A stretch of DNA of 6,498 nucleotides from Alangreenwoodia sp964438605 (lineage in GTDB: Bacteria; Bacillota; Clostridia; Peptostreptococcales; Anaerovoracaceae): contig CAYTKT010000072.1 of assembly GCA_964438605.1 (NCBI GenBank), positions 1 through 6,498 on the forward strand, read 5' to 3'. The first letter of the stretch is position 1. Each line of letters begins with the position of its first letter. Shown in pieces: positions 1 to 6,465 of this stretch. Made by a program: the position numbers and the translations under genes. A model generated the notes under the pieces. It did not search any database and was not told where the DNA came from. It saw only the letters and a list, made by a program, of their open reading frames with translations.

Positions 1-180
1 TCTTCCGAATCTTAAAAATTCAGGAATAAACGGCGCGACGAAAAAAATGAATAGATTCTGATGCGTTTCTGCGAGAACATCGTAAAATAAATTCGCGGAA
101 TTCCCTATTTTAAGGAAAAACCACAAGGAACGAACAAATCTCGAAATTTGATCATGCCACCAGAAAAGGTGTATACAAAA
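1..180. other. Left-edge stretch without a supported gene
   Basis: I see no convincing gene here. On the plus strand, one frame entering from the left edge ends at TGA 59-61 and could be the last 19 codons of an upstream gene. On the minus strand, a frame of about 57 codons stays open to the left edge, but it has no ATG, no ribosome site and a composition explained by AT-richness. Neither is recognisable as a protein. The rightward terminator that follows at 181-218 fits a plus-strand gene ending shortly before or just outside this stretch. Confidence 0.4.
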
Positions 181-218
181 GGGAAAGCAGAAAGAAAGTT
201 ATGCTTTCCCCTTTTTTT
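181..218 (+). terminator. Rho-independent terminator of an upstream gene
   Basis: GGGAAAGCA (181-189) pairs perfectly with TGCTTTCCC (202-210) around a 12-nt loop and is followed by C and seven T residues (212-218), a textbook intrinsic terminator for rightward transcription. The reverse strand also has a short T run after the stem, so it may work weakly in both directions. It insulates the next gene from anything transcribed from the left, and the promoter of that gene starts immediately after it. Confidence 0.85.
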
Positions 219-229
219 GTTGCGCAGCG

Positions 230-258
230 ATGACGCGAGCCGGGAAACCGGGTATAAT
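230..258 (+). promoter_or_regulatory. Probable sigma-70/sigma-A promoter for the AAA-ATPase/nuclease gene
   Basis: The -10 box TATAAT (253-258) is a perfect match. ATGACG (230-235), 4 of 6 to TTGACA, lies 17 bp upstream. Initiation near 265 would give a leader of about 118 nt before the ATG at 383. The spacer carries CCGG-GAAA-CCGG (240-251), a small inverted repeat that could be a protein site or mere coincidence. The promoter lies downstream of the earlier in-frame ATG at 230, which argues against that ATG being the start. Confidence 0.6.
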
Positions 259-382
259 AAAACTGAAACGAAAATGGGAATTGTGCCAAAACAGCGGAGG
301 ACATCAGGGCCGGATGTGGAGTGTGATGAGGTGTCGGAGACATGCGGAACGAAGACAGCCGAATATGGGAAGGAGATTTGTT

Positions 383-2098
383 ATGACGAAGGAATATAGG
401 CCACTGCCAATCGGCACGGAAGATTTTAAAAAAATCATACAAAATGACGCTTATTATGTAGACAAAACACTGCTGATAAAAGAATTGCTCGATAATAAAA
501 GTGATGTCACGCTCTTCACGCGCCCACGGCGATTTGGAAAGACGCTGAACATGAGTATGTTGAAGTATTTCTTTGAAGATACGGGAGAGGAAGTGTTAAA
601 CGCGGAGCATCGTACACTGTTTGACGGGCTAAAGATTATGGATGCTGGGGAGAAATACACAAGCCAGATGCAGCAGTATCCGGTGATTTCGTTGACATTG
701 AAATCCGCAAAGCAGGCTAATTTTGAGGATGCGTATTTTAAACTAAAGGAAGAAATTACGGACGAGTTTATCCGCCACCGGTCGATCCTGAGTGACAACA
801 AATTAGAGGATTCTCAAAAAGAACAGTACCGGCGGATCATGGACGGAAAAGCGGAACAGAAAGAATATTCCGGTGCGCTGAAATTTCTGAGCAAGTGTCT
901 TTTTCAAGCAACTGGGCAAAAGAGCATCATCCTGATCGATGAATACGATGTGCCATTGGAAAATTCCTATTTTCGTGGATTTTATAATGAGATGATCGAT
1001 TTCATCCGCTCCCTGTTTGAATCAGCACTGAAGACCAATCCAAATCTACAGTTCGCTGTGATTACTGGTTGTTTGCGCATCAGCAAAGAGAGCATCTTTA
1101 CCGGATTAAACAATTTGCGTATCGTTTCCATTCTTGACGAAACGTATGGAGAATATTTTGGCTTCATACCGAAGGAAGTAGAGACGATGGCTGCGTATTA
1201 CGGTGTGGAGGAACGCATGGACGACATCCGCAGGTGGTATGACGGCTATCTGTTTGGAAATTCCGAAGTGTACAATCCCTGGAGCGTTGTCAACTTCATG
1301 ACAGACTTGCGAGCAAATAAAAACGCCTTTGGCAGACCTTACTGGGCAAACACGAGTTCCAATGACATCGTGCGTGACCTGATTCATAAGGCGGACGGAA
1401 CTGCACGGGAGGAATTGGAAACCTTAATGGCTGGTGGAACGATCCGCAAACCAGTTCATGAGGATATTACTTATGAAGATATTCAAAGCAATCAGGACAA
1501 TCTGTGGAATTTCCTGTTCTTTACCGGATATTTAAAGAAAGTATCGGAAGAATTTGAAAAACGGAAAAGATATCTGATTTTAACGATCCCCAACGACGAA
1601 GTTCTGACGATTTACGAGGATAAAATCAGTGAGTGGTTTGACGAGCAGATCAAAACGCACGATCTGACCGTTTTATATGAAGCGCTGTTCGACGGCGACG
1701 CGCAGACGCTGGAGCGGGAACTTGGCGTTCTTTTAGAAACGTCGATCAGTTATCTTGACAGTGCGGAATCCTTTTATCATGGATTTTTGATGGGGGTGCT
1801 CCAAAATCTTGACGGATATGTCAAAAAATCGAACCTCGAATCGGGAAAAGGGCGGTACGACATCTGCGTATATCACCGCAATGGCGTCAGCCCGGCGGCA
1901 GTGATCGAACTCAAAAAAGTGAAAAAAAAGAAATTAATGGAGCAGGCCGCAGAGGAGGCGTTGGAACAGATCGTACGATTCGACTATGATAAGCCGCTGG
2001 CAGAAAAAGGCTATGAGGAGTGTTGGCATGTGGGGATTGGCTTTTTCAGTAAGCAGTGCCGGGTGAAGATGGAGAAAGCTGAGATTCTTGTCGAGTAA
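383..2098 (+). CDS. AAA-ATPase-like protein with C-terminal PD-(D/E)XK nuclease domain
   Basis: The product has 571 residues. The ATG at 383 is chosen because AAGGAG (370-375) lies 7 nt upstream; an in-frame ATG at 230 precedes the promoter and would add 51 non-conserved residues. The family hallmarks are present in order: YYVDKT (24-29); a P-loop-like RPRRFGKTL (47-55), lacking the usual GxxGxGKT glycines as is normal for this family; Walker B IILIDEYD (182-189); the sensor-like stretch GCLRIS with GLNN (229-244); and WYDGY and YNPWS (285-301). The C-terminal nuclease domain follows, with YHGF (465-468), GRYD (D493) and IELKK (E509, K511), the D...ExK catalytic pattern. This is the AAA-ATPase_like plus PDDEXK_9 architecture at its usual length. 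Family members are cytosolic, often multicopy and have no settled function; a role in defence or in mobile-element biology is suspected. The gene has its own promoter and terminator and is not in an operon. All key residues look intact. Confidence 0.9.
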   Translation: MTKEYRPLPIGTEDFKKIIQNDAYYVDKTLLIKELLDNKSDVTLFTRPRRFGKTLNMSMLKYFFEDTGEEVLNAEHRTLFDGLKIMDAGEKYTSQMQQYPVISLTLKSAKQANFEDAYFKLKEEITDEFIRHRSILSDNKLEDSQKEQYRRIMDGKAEQKEYSGALKFLSKCLFQATGQKSIILIDEYDVPLENSYFRGFYNEMIDFIRSLFESALKTNPNLQFAVITGCLRISKESIFTGLNNLRIVSILDETYGEYFGFIPKEVETMAAYYGVEERMDDIRRWYDGYLFGNSEVYNPWSVVNFMTDLRANKNAFGRPYWANTSSNDIVRDLIHKADGTAREELETLMAGGTIRKPVHEDITYEDIQSNQDNLWNFLFFTGYLKKVSEEFEKRKRYLILTIPNDEVLTIYEDKISEWFDEQIKTHDLTVLYEALFDGDAQTLERELGVLLETSISYLDSAESFYHGFLMGVLQNLDGYVKKSNLESGKGRYDICVYHRNGVSPAAVIELKKVKKKKLMEQAAEEALEQIVRFDYDKPLAEKGYEECWHVGIGFFSKQCRVKMEKAEILVE

Positions 2099-2103
2099 GG
2101 ATT

Positions 2104-2140
2104 AAGGAACTCCTTCTGTGCGAAAAGGAGTTCCTTTCAT
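2104..2140 (+). terminator. Hairpin terminator after the AAA-ATPase/nuclease gene
   Basis: AAGGAACTCCTT (2104-2115) pairs perfectly over 12 bp with AAGGAGTTCCTT (2125-2136) around a 9-nt loop, starting 5 bp after the stop codon. The T tract after it is short (TTTCATT), so termination may be moderate. The truncated methylase relic on the opposite strand runs up to this hairpin, so the hairpin may mark the recombination junction. Confidence 0.65.
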
Positions 2141-2141
2141 T

Positions 2142-2488
2142 AGGCGAATAAGTTCTCTGTTCTCCAGCAATATCGTCCTGATACGGCGGGTTTCCTATCA
2201 CATAGTCAAATTTCATTTTTATTCTCCAGAAATACAGTGTCAAACAAATCATCAAGCGTTTTATCTTTTACGTATGGAAGCGTATCTACCTGGTGAAAAT
2301 TGTGCCTTGTGATTTTCACGTCCTCATCAAACCCAAGGATAAAGTTTGTTGCAATTTCCGTCGGGGCAAGTCCTAACACCTGTTTTTCAAAAATATGTTT
2401 GAGTCGCTTCTTTCTGTCCTAGCGGCAGTCAGTTTTTTTCTACAACGTGCTTCTCGTGTTCCAGTTTTTCCAATTTGTCGATTGCCAT
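2142..2488 (-). pseudogene. Relic of an Eco57I-type adenine-specific DNA methyltransferase
   Basis: This is a broken gene in three pieces. Piece 1 is an ATG at 2488 with ribosome site AGAGGTGA (2494-2501) 5 nt away; it opens only 19 codons (MAIDKLEKLEHEKHVVEKN) to TGA at 2429-2431. Piece 2, in another frame (2418-2206), encodes about 70 residues including LKHIFEKQVLGLAPTEIATN and HNFHQVDTLPY, matching my memory of the stretch before motif IV in Eco57I-like methylases. Piece 3 (ATG 2216) encodes MKFDYVIGNPPYQDDIAGE, the catalytic NPPY motif IV, and loses similarity at about 2160-2142 beside the hairpin of the convergent gene. Motif I (SAM binding) is missing, so a deletion near 2420-2430 is likely. 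Pieces 2 and 3 come into frame if one A is removed from the run at 2216-2220; alternatively they were always two overlapping ORFs. No activity can remain. The family assignment rests on motifs recognised by eye. Confidence 0.7.
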
Positions 2489-2516
2489 CGTGTTCACCTC
2501 TTTTCTTCTGATGGGC

Positions 2517-2551
2517 GAAAGAAAAGCGACCAGCTTTTTACAGTTGGTCGC
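2517..2551 (-). terminator. Terminator of the restriction-modification operon
   Basis: Read leftwards, GCGACCAACT (2551-2542) pairs with AGCTGGTCGC (2535-2526), 10 bp with one G-T type mismatch, around a 6-nt loop, and is followed by TTTTCTTT (2525-2518). It lies 23 bp past the specificity-subunit stop codon and before the start of the methylase relic, so it closes the operon and separates it from the relic. Confidence 0.8.
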
Positions 2552-2573
2552 TCGGTATCTGAGATTACTTGAT

Positions 2574-4055
2574 TTATTTTGCGAAGATTACCTCGTTATC
2601 CATTATTTTAAGCGCTTTCTGCTCTAAAGTATAAGCCTCATATCTTTTCCTGTTTGCTTCAAGTGCAAGATCGTTGATTCTTGTTTGTGTTGCCTGATCC
2701 TTCAAAAGAGGAATAGGCATTTCCCTAATGTGCTCTTTTTCAATATGCTGGACAACGGACCCATATTGAAATGACTTCATTATTCTTCCTGCGTATTCTG
2801 AATTTAGCCATATAAAGCAATATCCTGCCAATGAATCAGATAATTTGAGGCGTATTATGTCATGGGTCATTGCCCAACCATCCCAGTGTCTAGGAACTAA
2901 CGCTACATTTCCAACTGTACCACTGCATGTAACTAAAACCATATTCTCGCGCAAAGTTAGCTCTTCCTTGATCTTTTTATCATGTTTTGCAAATGAGAGA
3001 TATCGTTTATCAGAGGGATCCAATTCAGATATGTTCTTTCCGCTGAAAAACGTGATCCCATATCCTTCATCCACATATACCCGTTTGAATCTTCCGGGCA
3101 AAATAACATCGTTGCTGATTCTGGGATCACCGACCGTCGTCACTTCTGCGGCGTACTTCTTCAAATGTTCGACTATGGCATCTGCAATCGGCACATGATA
3201 CGAAGCGTCCAAACGCCCCGCCATCTTGCTTAAACTGACTGTGAACGTATCAACCCATGCGTTTTTCTGATAAAGATTCGTATCGAAATCGGATAAGTCA
3301 GGTAAATGCAGTTCTTCTACGAGTAGTGATGTCGCTTCGTCAATCAGTTCATTTGACGTGTCTCGCGCCGCATAGGATTCCATGATCAGGTCATTGATTT
3401 TCTCTTTTATGTCAGCGGGCGCATCAGGAATTGGAACGCTCATTAAATGCTCTGGTTCTATATGTGTGATGACTGAGCCATATGCATTCGTTTGCAAAAT
3501 GATACTTCCGATTTTCGACTTCAAGTAAGCGTAGCAATAACCCAAGTCATATTTCTGCTTGAATGTAACCCTGATTACATCATCGGAAAATAGTTTCCCT
3601 TCGGTTGTTTTCGATGATAGAGATACCGTTCCTATCGTTCCAGAACGAGTTAGCAATAATGTCCCTAATTTTAATCTAAGTACAGAGCGATCACACTTCG
3701 TTAGTCTAGAAATATACTTTTCTGGTTTAGGGTATATATCCGTAATTTGAGAAGGAAGGTAAAATTCTTCTCCGTTTCCTTTGTCACAATAAATCCTTTT
3801 GAATCTACCAGGATAAAAGGCGGTATCAATAAGCCCATTATCCCCCATTAACATAACACAAGGATATTTTCCATTTGTGATTGTCTCCCACGCCTGTTTC
3901 GCCTCGATATCAAACACACTGGCTTCGAGCCGTTTTTCCTTGTTCAAAACATCGGATAGCGTAACGGAACACCATTTGAGAGGGCTGTCATCTACAATCA
4001 CTTCAGGGATTGTAATGGTTTCATCGATCTTATATGCAAGATTTTTTCCTACCAT
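2574..4055 (-). CDS. hsdS: Restriction-modification DNA specificity subunit (HsdS family, two TRDs)
   Basis: The product has 493 residues. It determines which DNA sequence the partner nuclease-methyltransferase binds. The ATG at 4055 is preferred over one eight codons upstream because AGGAGGG (4062-4068) sits 6 nt before it; it overlaps the partner's stop codon by 7 bp (ATGGTAG), indicating translational coupling. The protein is an internal duplication with a period of about 239 residues. Matching pairs are RLEAS/RLDAS (42/281), PGRFKRIY/PGRFKRVY (82/320), SGTIG/SGTVG (138/378) and YGSVITHIEPEH/YGSVVQHIEKEH (192/431). Each half ends in VPIP or MPIP followed by a helical stretch (about 213-250 and 452-485), the conserved spacer helices of S subunits. 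Two target recognition domains imply a bipartite target. Length and layout are normal for HsdS, and no frameshift is visible. The target sequence cannot be read from the protein. Confidence 0.93.
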   Translation of the reverse strand: MVGKNLAYKIDETITIPEVIVDDSPLKWCSVTLSDVLNKEKRLEASVFDIEAKQAWETITNGKYPCVMLMGDNGLIDTAFYPGRFKRIYCDKGNGEEFYLPSQITDIYPKPEKYISRLTKCDRSVLRLKLGTLLLTRSGTIGTVSLSSKTTEGKLFSDDVIRVTFKQKYDLGYCYAYLKSKIGSIILQTNAYGSVITHIEPEHLMSVPIPDAPADIKEKINDLIMESYAARDTSNELIDEATSLLVEELHLPDLSDFDTNLYQKNAWVDTFTVSLSKMAGRLDASYHVPIADAIVEHLKKYAAEVTTVGDPRISNDVILPGRFKRVYVDEGYGITFFSGKNISELDPSDKRYLSFAKHDKKIKEELTLRENMVLVTCSGTVGNVALVPRHWDGWAMTHDIIRLKLSDSLAGYCFIWLNSEYAGRIMKSFQYGSVVQHIEKEHIREMPIPLLKDQATQTRINDLALEANRKRYEAYTLEQKALKIMDNEVIFAK

Positions 4056-6067
4056 GCCAATCCCTCCTGTTTCTTCCATCTGGCAAAAATCGCAGGGACA
4101 TCAACCGTCTGGTCGTCCTCAAGTCTCTTTTTCCGTTGATGCGAAACCGTTCGATCTCCACCGTCCGTTTCACCCAGAGCCATTACATCATCAGTCTCCG
4201 GAACAAGAATTTCATTCCCGTCTTTATCCCTCTTGAAAAGAGGGTTGCCCCTCTTGTCGTGACCGACTTTATCAACCATTGCCATGAATATGTTGTAATC
4301 CGCCATGGTACCGCTCGCTTCTTCTTTTTGCTTTTGAGCATCCGTTTTTTTCTGTAAAATCAAAACGGATGTTTGCGTTCCGTTATGCGGCTGGAATGTG
4401 TCTACATGAAGATCTATACTGGCAATAATTCTGTGATTCCTGATTAGCCACTCTCGGATATAACCAAGACCGGGAGAACCGAGAATGGAATCAGGAAGAA
4501 CGATTCCGAGTCTTCCGCCCGGAACAAGGAACTGCGTACATCTCTCAATAAACAAAATTTCCGGTGGCACGGATGATTGCAGACGGTTAGTCATTGTCCA
4601 TCTGCCGGATTGCTTGTCGTTTGTCCAAATATGCGCAAGCTCAAACTGTTCCAGTATGTTTTTATCCTTAATCGGAATTTTGCTTCCGAAAGGCGGATTC
4701 GTGACAATGACATTGAAGAAATCAATGCCGTTATGATTCCGGATATCTCCCTTTTTTATGTGCAATGCCTCAGCCAACCTTGTCTTGAATTCATCTGACC
4801 ATTCATGAGGCGGAAGTAAAGAATTGGTTTGCAGGATATTTCCGCTTCCGTCATTGTTCATGACCATGTTCATCTTAGTTGCTTTAACTAGGTCCGGGTT
4901 AATATCGAAGCCGAAATAATTGGATGAAGCCATCTCGGAAACCCGATCTTGAAAAAGGCACATTGTATTGCTATCCCAATCAGATCGTTTGACACCAAGT
5001 GATTCGGAAAATTCCGTTTCCAACAAACTGATTACATGGGTCATTGCAGTTACAAGAAATCCGCCAGTGCCACATGATGAATCCAATACTTTCTCATCCA
5101 TACGAGGATTGATCATTTCAACAACCATTTTCATCACATTGCGTGGCGTAAAAAATTCCCCCCTGTCGCCACGCAAGTTGGAGCCTACGATTTCCTCGTA
5201 TGCTTTTCCTTTAATATCTATGTTTGTGTTGAGAAGACTATACCGCTGTAATTCACTTACAATATATGCTAGACTCCGTGGAGTTAGCTTTATCTTGTCA
5301 TTGGTATCAAATATTTTTCCGTGATGTTTTTTAACACGCTCAAAAATTTTAGAAATTCTTTTCTTCACAGTAAGCTGACCATCAGGATTAGACCGTTCCT
5401 CTGATGTCGTATAAAAATCAAGCGGAGCAGGAATATTGCGTTCGTCCTCTATTTTACAAAAGATCACTTTCAATAGTTCAAAGAAAGCTGGTTGCTTTTG
5501 CATACCGTCATTCACGTAAATGTGATTATGACATGTCTTGAATACAAATAAGAGGTTGTCATCTGATGCGTTTTTTAAATTCTTCCTGCTGGGTCTGTTT
5601 ACATCGTCAAGATTTCCGTCGGCAGATGGTATATCGTTATACTCCATAAACTGGATACTGCCATCGTCGCCGATGTATTTGCGGAATACAAACTTTTGAA
5701 TGCTGTTCGTCCACATTCCCCATTCGCAATTCGGACATACAGACATATAGGATTTTAGCTGACCAATGCCATCTTTGGCGTTTCTGGCATCAACAGTATC
5801 CTTTTTGCATTCAATGATAAGTTTGATAGTTCCTTGGTTATGTTCCGTATCTTTTTCCCAAATGACTATATCCGCTCTTGGCTTATTTGAACCCACTTGA
5901 AGCGTAAACTCAATTGCTATTTGATCAGTTGAATATTTGTGTTCGTTAATTAGCCGTTTCTCAATCGTCTGCCTAACATATTCTTCGGGAGTATCGTTAC
6001 GGAACTTGCCATCTACATAATCGCAGATCTTTCCATCAGGAATCACTATGACATCTGTTCTGGTCAT
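4049..6067 (-). CDS. hsdM: Nuclease-methyltransferase fusion: HsdR-N-type PD-(D/E)XK domain plus HsdM-type N6-adenine methyltransferase
   Basis: The product has 672 residues against about 500 for a plain HsdM. Residues 1-145 form a nuclease-like domain with RADIVIW (D66) and IIECKK (E86, K88), the D...ExK triad of HsdR N-terminal domains. A mostly helical linker follows (150-290, including FFELLKVIFCKI). The methyltransferase then shows FFTPRN (305-310, motif X region), VLDSSCGTGGFLV (327-339, SAM-binding motif I), FGFDIN (385-390), VTNPPF (455-460, catalytic motif IV) and GGRLGIVLPDSIL (517-529). All key residues look intact. The start at 6067 has GGGAG 9 nt upstream, and the ATG overlaps the TGA of a truncated XRE gene. 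The S gene follows with a 7-bp overlap. Fused cutting and methylating domains with a separate S subunit is the layout of BcgI-like type IIB enzymes; that cleavage style is inference. A separate HsdR outside the window, or a methylation-only role, remains possible. Confidence 0.9.
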   Translation of the reverse strand: MTRTDVIVIPDGKICDYVDGKFRNDTPEEYVRQTIEKRLINEHKYSTDQIAIEFTLQVGSNKPRADIVIWEKDTEHNQGTIKLIIECKKDTVDARNAKDGIGQLKSYMSVCPNCEWGMWTNSIQKFVFRKYIGDDGSIQFMEYNDIPSADGNLDDVNRPSRKNLKNASDDNLLFVFKTCHNHIYVNDGMQKQPAFFELLKVIFCKIEDERNIPAPLDFYTTSEERSNPDGQLTVKKRISKIFERVKKHHGKIFDTNDKIKLTPRSLAYIVSELQRYSLLNTNIDIKGKAYEEIVGSNLRGDRGEFFTPRNVMKMVVEMINPRMDEKVLDSSCGTGGFLVTAMTHVISLLETEFSESLGVKRSDWDSNTMCLFQDRVSEMASSNYFGFDINPDLVKATKMNMVMNNDGSGNILQTNSLLPPHEWSDEFKTRLAEALHIKKGDIRNHNGIDFFNVIVTNPPFGSKIPIKDKNILEQFELAHIWTNDKQSGRWTMTNRLQSSVPPEILFIERCTQFLVPGGRLGIVLPDSILGSPGLGYIREWLIRNHRIIASIDLHVDTFQPHNGTQTSVLILQKKTDAQKQKEEASGTMADYNIFMAMVDKVGHDKRGNPLFKRDKDGNEILVPETDDVMALGETDGGDRTVSHQRKKRLEDDQTVDVPAIFARWKKQEGLAW

Positions 6068-6189
6068 TTATCTTCACTCCCTTCGTCTGGTAGTGTAAAC
6101 CGTATTATATCTGTCAATTCACAGTTCAAGGCGTGGCATATCCGTGCAAATCTTTTCAATTTTCTTGTTCTTATATGATATTCAAAATA
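6064..6189 (-). pseudogene. C-terminal fragment of an XRE-family regulator
   Basis: Forty-one codons are open from 6189 to TGA at 6064-6066. The peptide includes RTRKLKRFARICHALNCELT and DIIRFTLPDEG, resembling the last helices of a Cro/CI-type HTH domain (RKL..FA..L...L.DII.F). The recognition helix and the N-terminal half are absent, and no in-frame ATG exists. An ATG lies at 6195, directly after AAGG, but that frame hits TGA after three codons; loss of one T from the TTTT run would join it to this fragment. The stop overlaps the start of the nuclease-methyltransferase gene (ATGA), an operon-like junction typical of an R-M gene preceded by its regulator. I infer a decayed controller gene kept because its 3' end carries the ribosome site of the next gene. 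HTH membership rests on a short match. Confidence 0.55.
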
Positions 6190-6193
6190 TCAT
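6175..6193. promoter_or_regulatory. Perfect 8-3-8 palindrome, candidate operator
   Basis: ATGATATT-CAA-AATATCAT is a perfect 8-bp inverted repeat with a 3-bp centre. It lies about 30 bp downstream of the -10 box at 6222-6227 and covers the 5' edge of the XRE fragment. Size and position suit an operator for a dimeric HTH repressor controlling the restriction-modification operon. No second copy was noticed in the window, and the protein that would bind it appears truncated here. Confidence 0.4.
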
Positions 6194-6221
6194 CCTTAAG
6201 TTAAATTTTTGAAGTGAATAC

Positions 6222-6250
6222 ATAATAGCATAAATATCCCATTCCGGCAA
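6222..6250 (-). promoter_or_regulatory. Probable promoter of the restriction-modification operon
   Basis: Read leftwards, TTGCCG (6250-6245, 4 of 6 to TTGACA) and TATTAT (6227-6222, 5 of 6 to TATAAT) are separated by exactly 17 bp. Transcription would start near 6215, giving a leader of about 150 nt that includes the palindrome and the XRE fragment before the nuclease-methyltransferase ATG. It is the best leftward promoter visible upstream of the operon. Confidence 0.55.
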
Positions 6251-6356
6251 GAATACTGCGTCATATCAGCGCGGCGATTAGGTTATCGCTCACTTAAAAC
6301 GTATGCGCCAATTCCTGTATAAGCTCTTCTGCGTTTTGACCACGATCCCGCTCAGT
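6251..6356. other. Intergenic stretch with a short coding-like tail on the minus strand
   Basis: No complete gene is visible. On the minus strand, a frame ending at TAA (6294-6296) closes with RDRGQNAEELIQELAHTF, which reads like a natural protein C-terminus. Upstream it runs through the hairpin at 6363-6385 and has no ATG or ribosome site. It may be the worn end of an element gene or chance. I cannot assign a family. Confidence 0.25.
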
Positions 6357-6385
6357 AAAAAAGCCCGGAGATTTTCGTTCCGGGC
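6357..6385 (-). terminator. Leftward intrinsic terminator near the island end
   Basis: Read leftwards, GCCCGGA (6385-6379) pairs perfectly with TCCGGGC (6369-6363) around a 9-nt loop and is followed by six T residues (6362-6357). It would stop transcription entering from the right, that is from beyond the tRNA remnant, before it reaches the restriction-modification promoter. No gene that it would serve is visible between it and the window edge. Confidence 0.75.
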
Positions 6386-6408
6386 GGTAGTTGGATTGTA
6401 TCACGATA

Positions 6409-6432
6409 GGACACCCATAGGGACACCCATGG
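6409..6432 (+). repeat. Tandem 12-bp direct repeat beside the attachment site
   Basis: GGACACCCATAG (6409-6420) is followed directly by GGACACCCATGG (6421-6432), differing at one position; GCACAGG then starts a weak partial third copy. The repeat lies about 30 bp from the tRNA remnant. Short direct repeats at this distance are typical of the arm-type sites bound by tyrosine integrases, and I infer that role. Confidence 0.6.
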
Positions 6433-6447
6433 GCACAGGCTTTGAAA

Positions 6448-6465
6448 TTACAACGCTTGTTGTAA
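6448..6465. repeat. Inverted repeat abutting the tRNA remnant, candidate integrase core site
   Basis: TTACAAC-GCTT-GTTGTAA is a perfect 7-bp inverted repeat. Its right part, TGTAA (6461-6465), occupies the position of the 3' strand of a tRNA anticodon stem, and TTACA (6448-6452) would be its partner. The enclosed 8 nt are not a valid 7-nt anticodon loop. This fits an integrase core site that mimics the anticodon arm of the target tRNA. Confidence 0.5.

Noticed and set aside
230..382. In-frame ATG at 230 giving a 622-residue AAA-ATPase protein
   Set aside because: It overlaps the -35 box, lies upstream of the TATAAT at 253, has no ribosome site, and the 51 extra residues do not resemble the family. 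The ATG at 383 has AAGGAG at the right distance.
4056..4079. Upstream start for hsdS at 4079
   Set aside because: It lacks a good ribosome site, while the ATG at 4055 has AGGAGGG 6 nt upstream and the usual short overlap with the preceding gene.
4485..5324. Plus-strand open frames within the methyltransferase gene
   Set aside because: They lie opposite a full-length conserved gene with intact motifs and have no ribosome sites or recognisable domains; they are shadow frames.
6104..6117. TATAAT and TTGACA boxes on the minus strand just upstream of the nuclease-methyltransferase start
   Set aside because: The two perfect boxes are only 2 bp apart and cannot pair. Other partners for each have poor sequence or 14-15 bp spacing. 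The pair at 6222-6250 is better.
6282..6298. lacO-like string GTTATCGCTCAC
   Set aside because: It is one base short of the lac operator core, lacks the symmetric half, and no LacI-type gene is near. Treated as coincidence.
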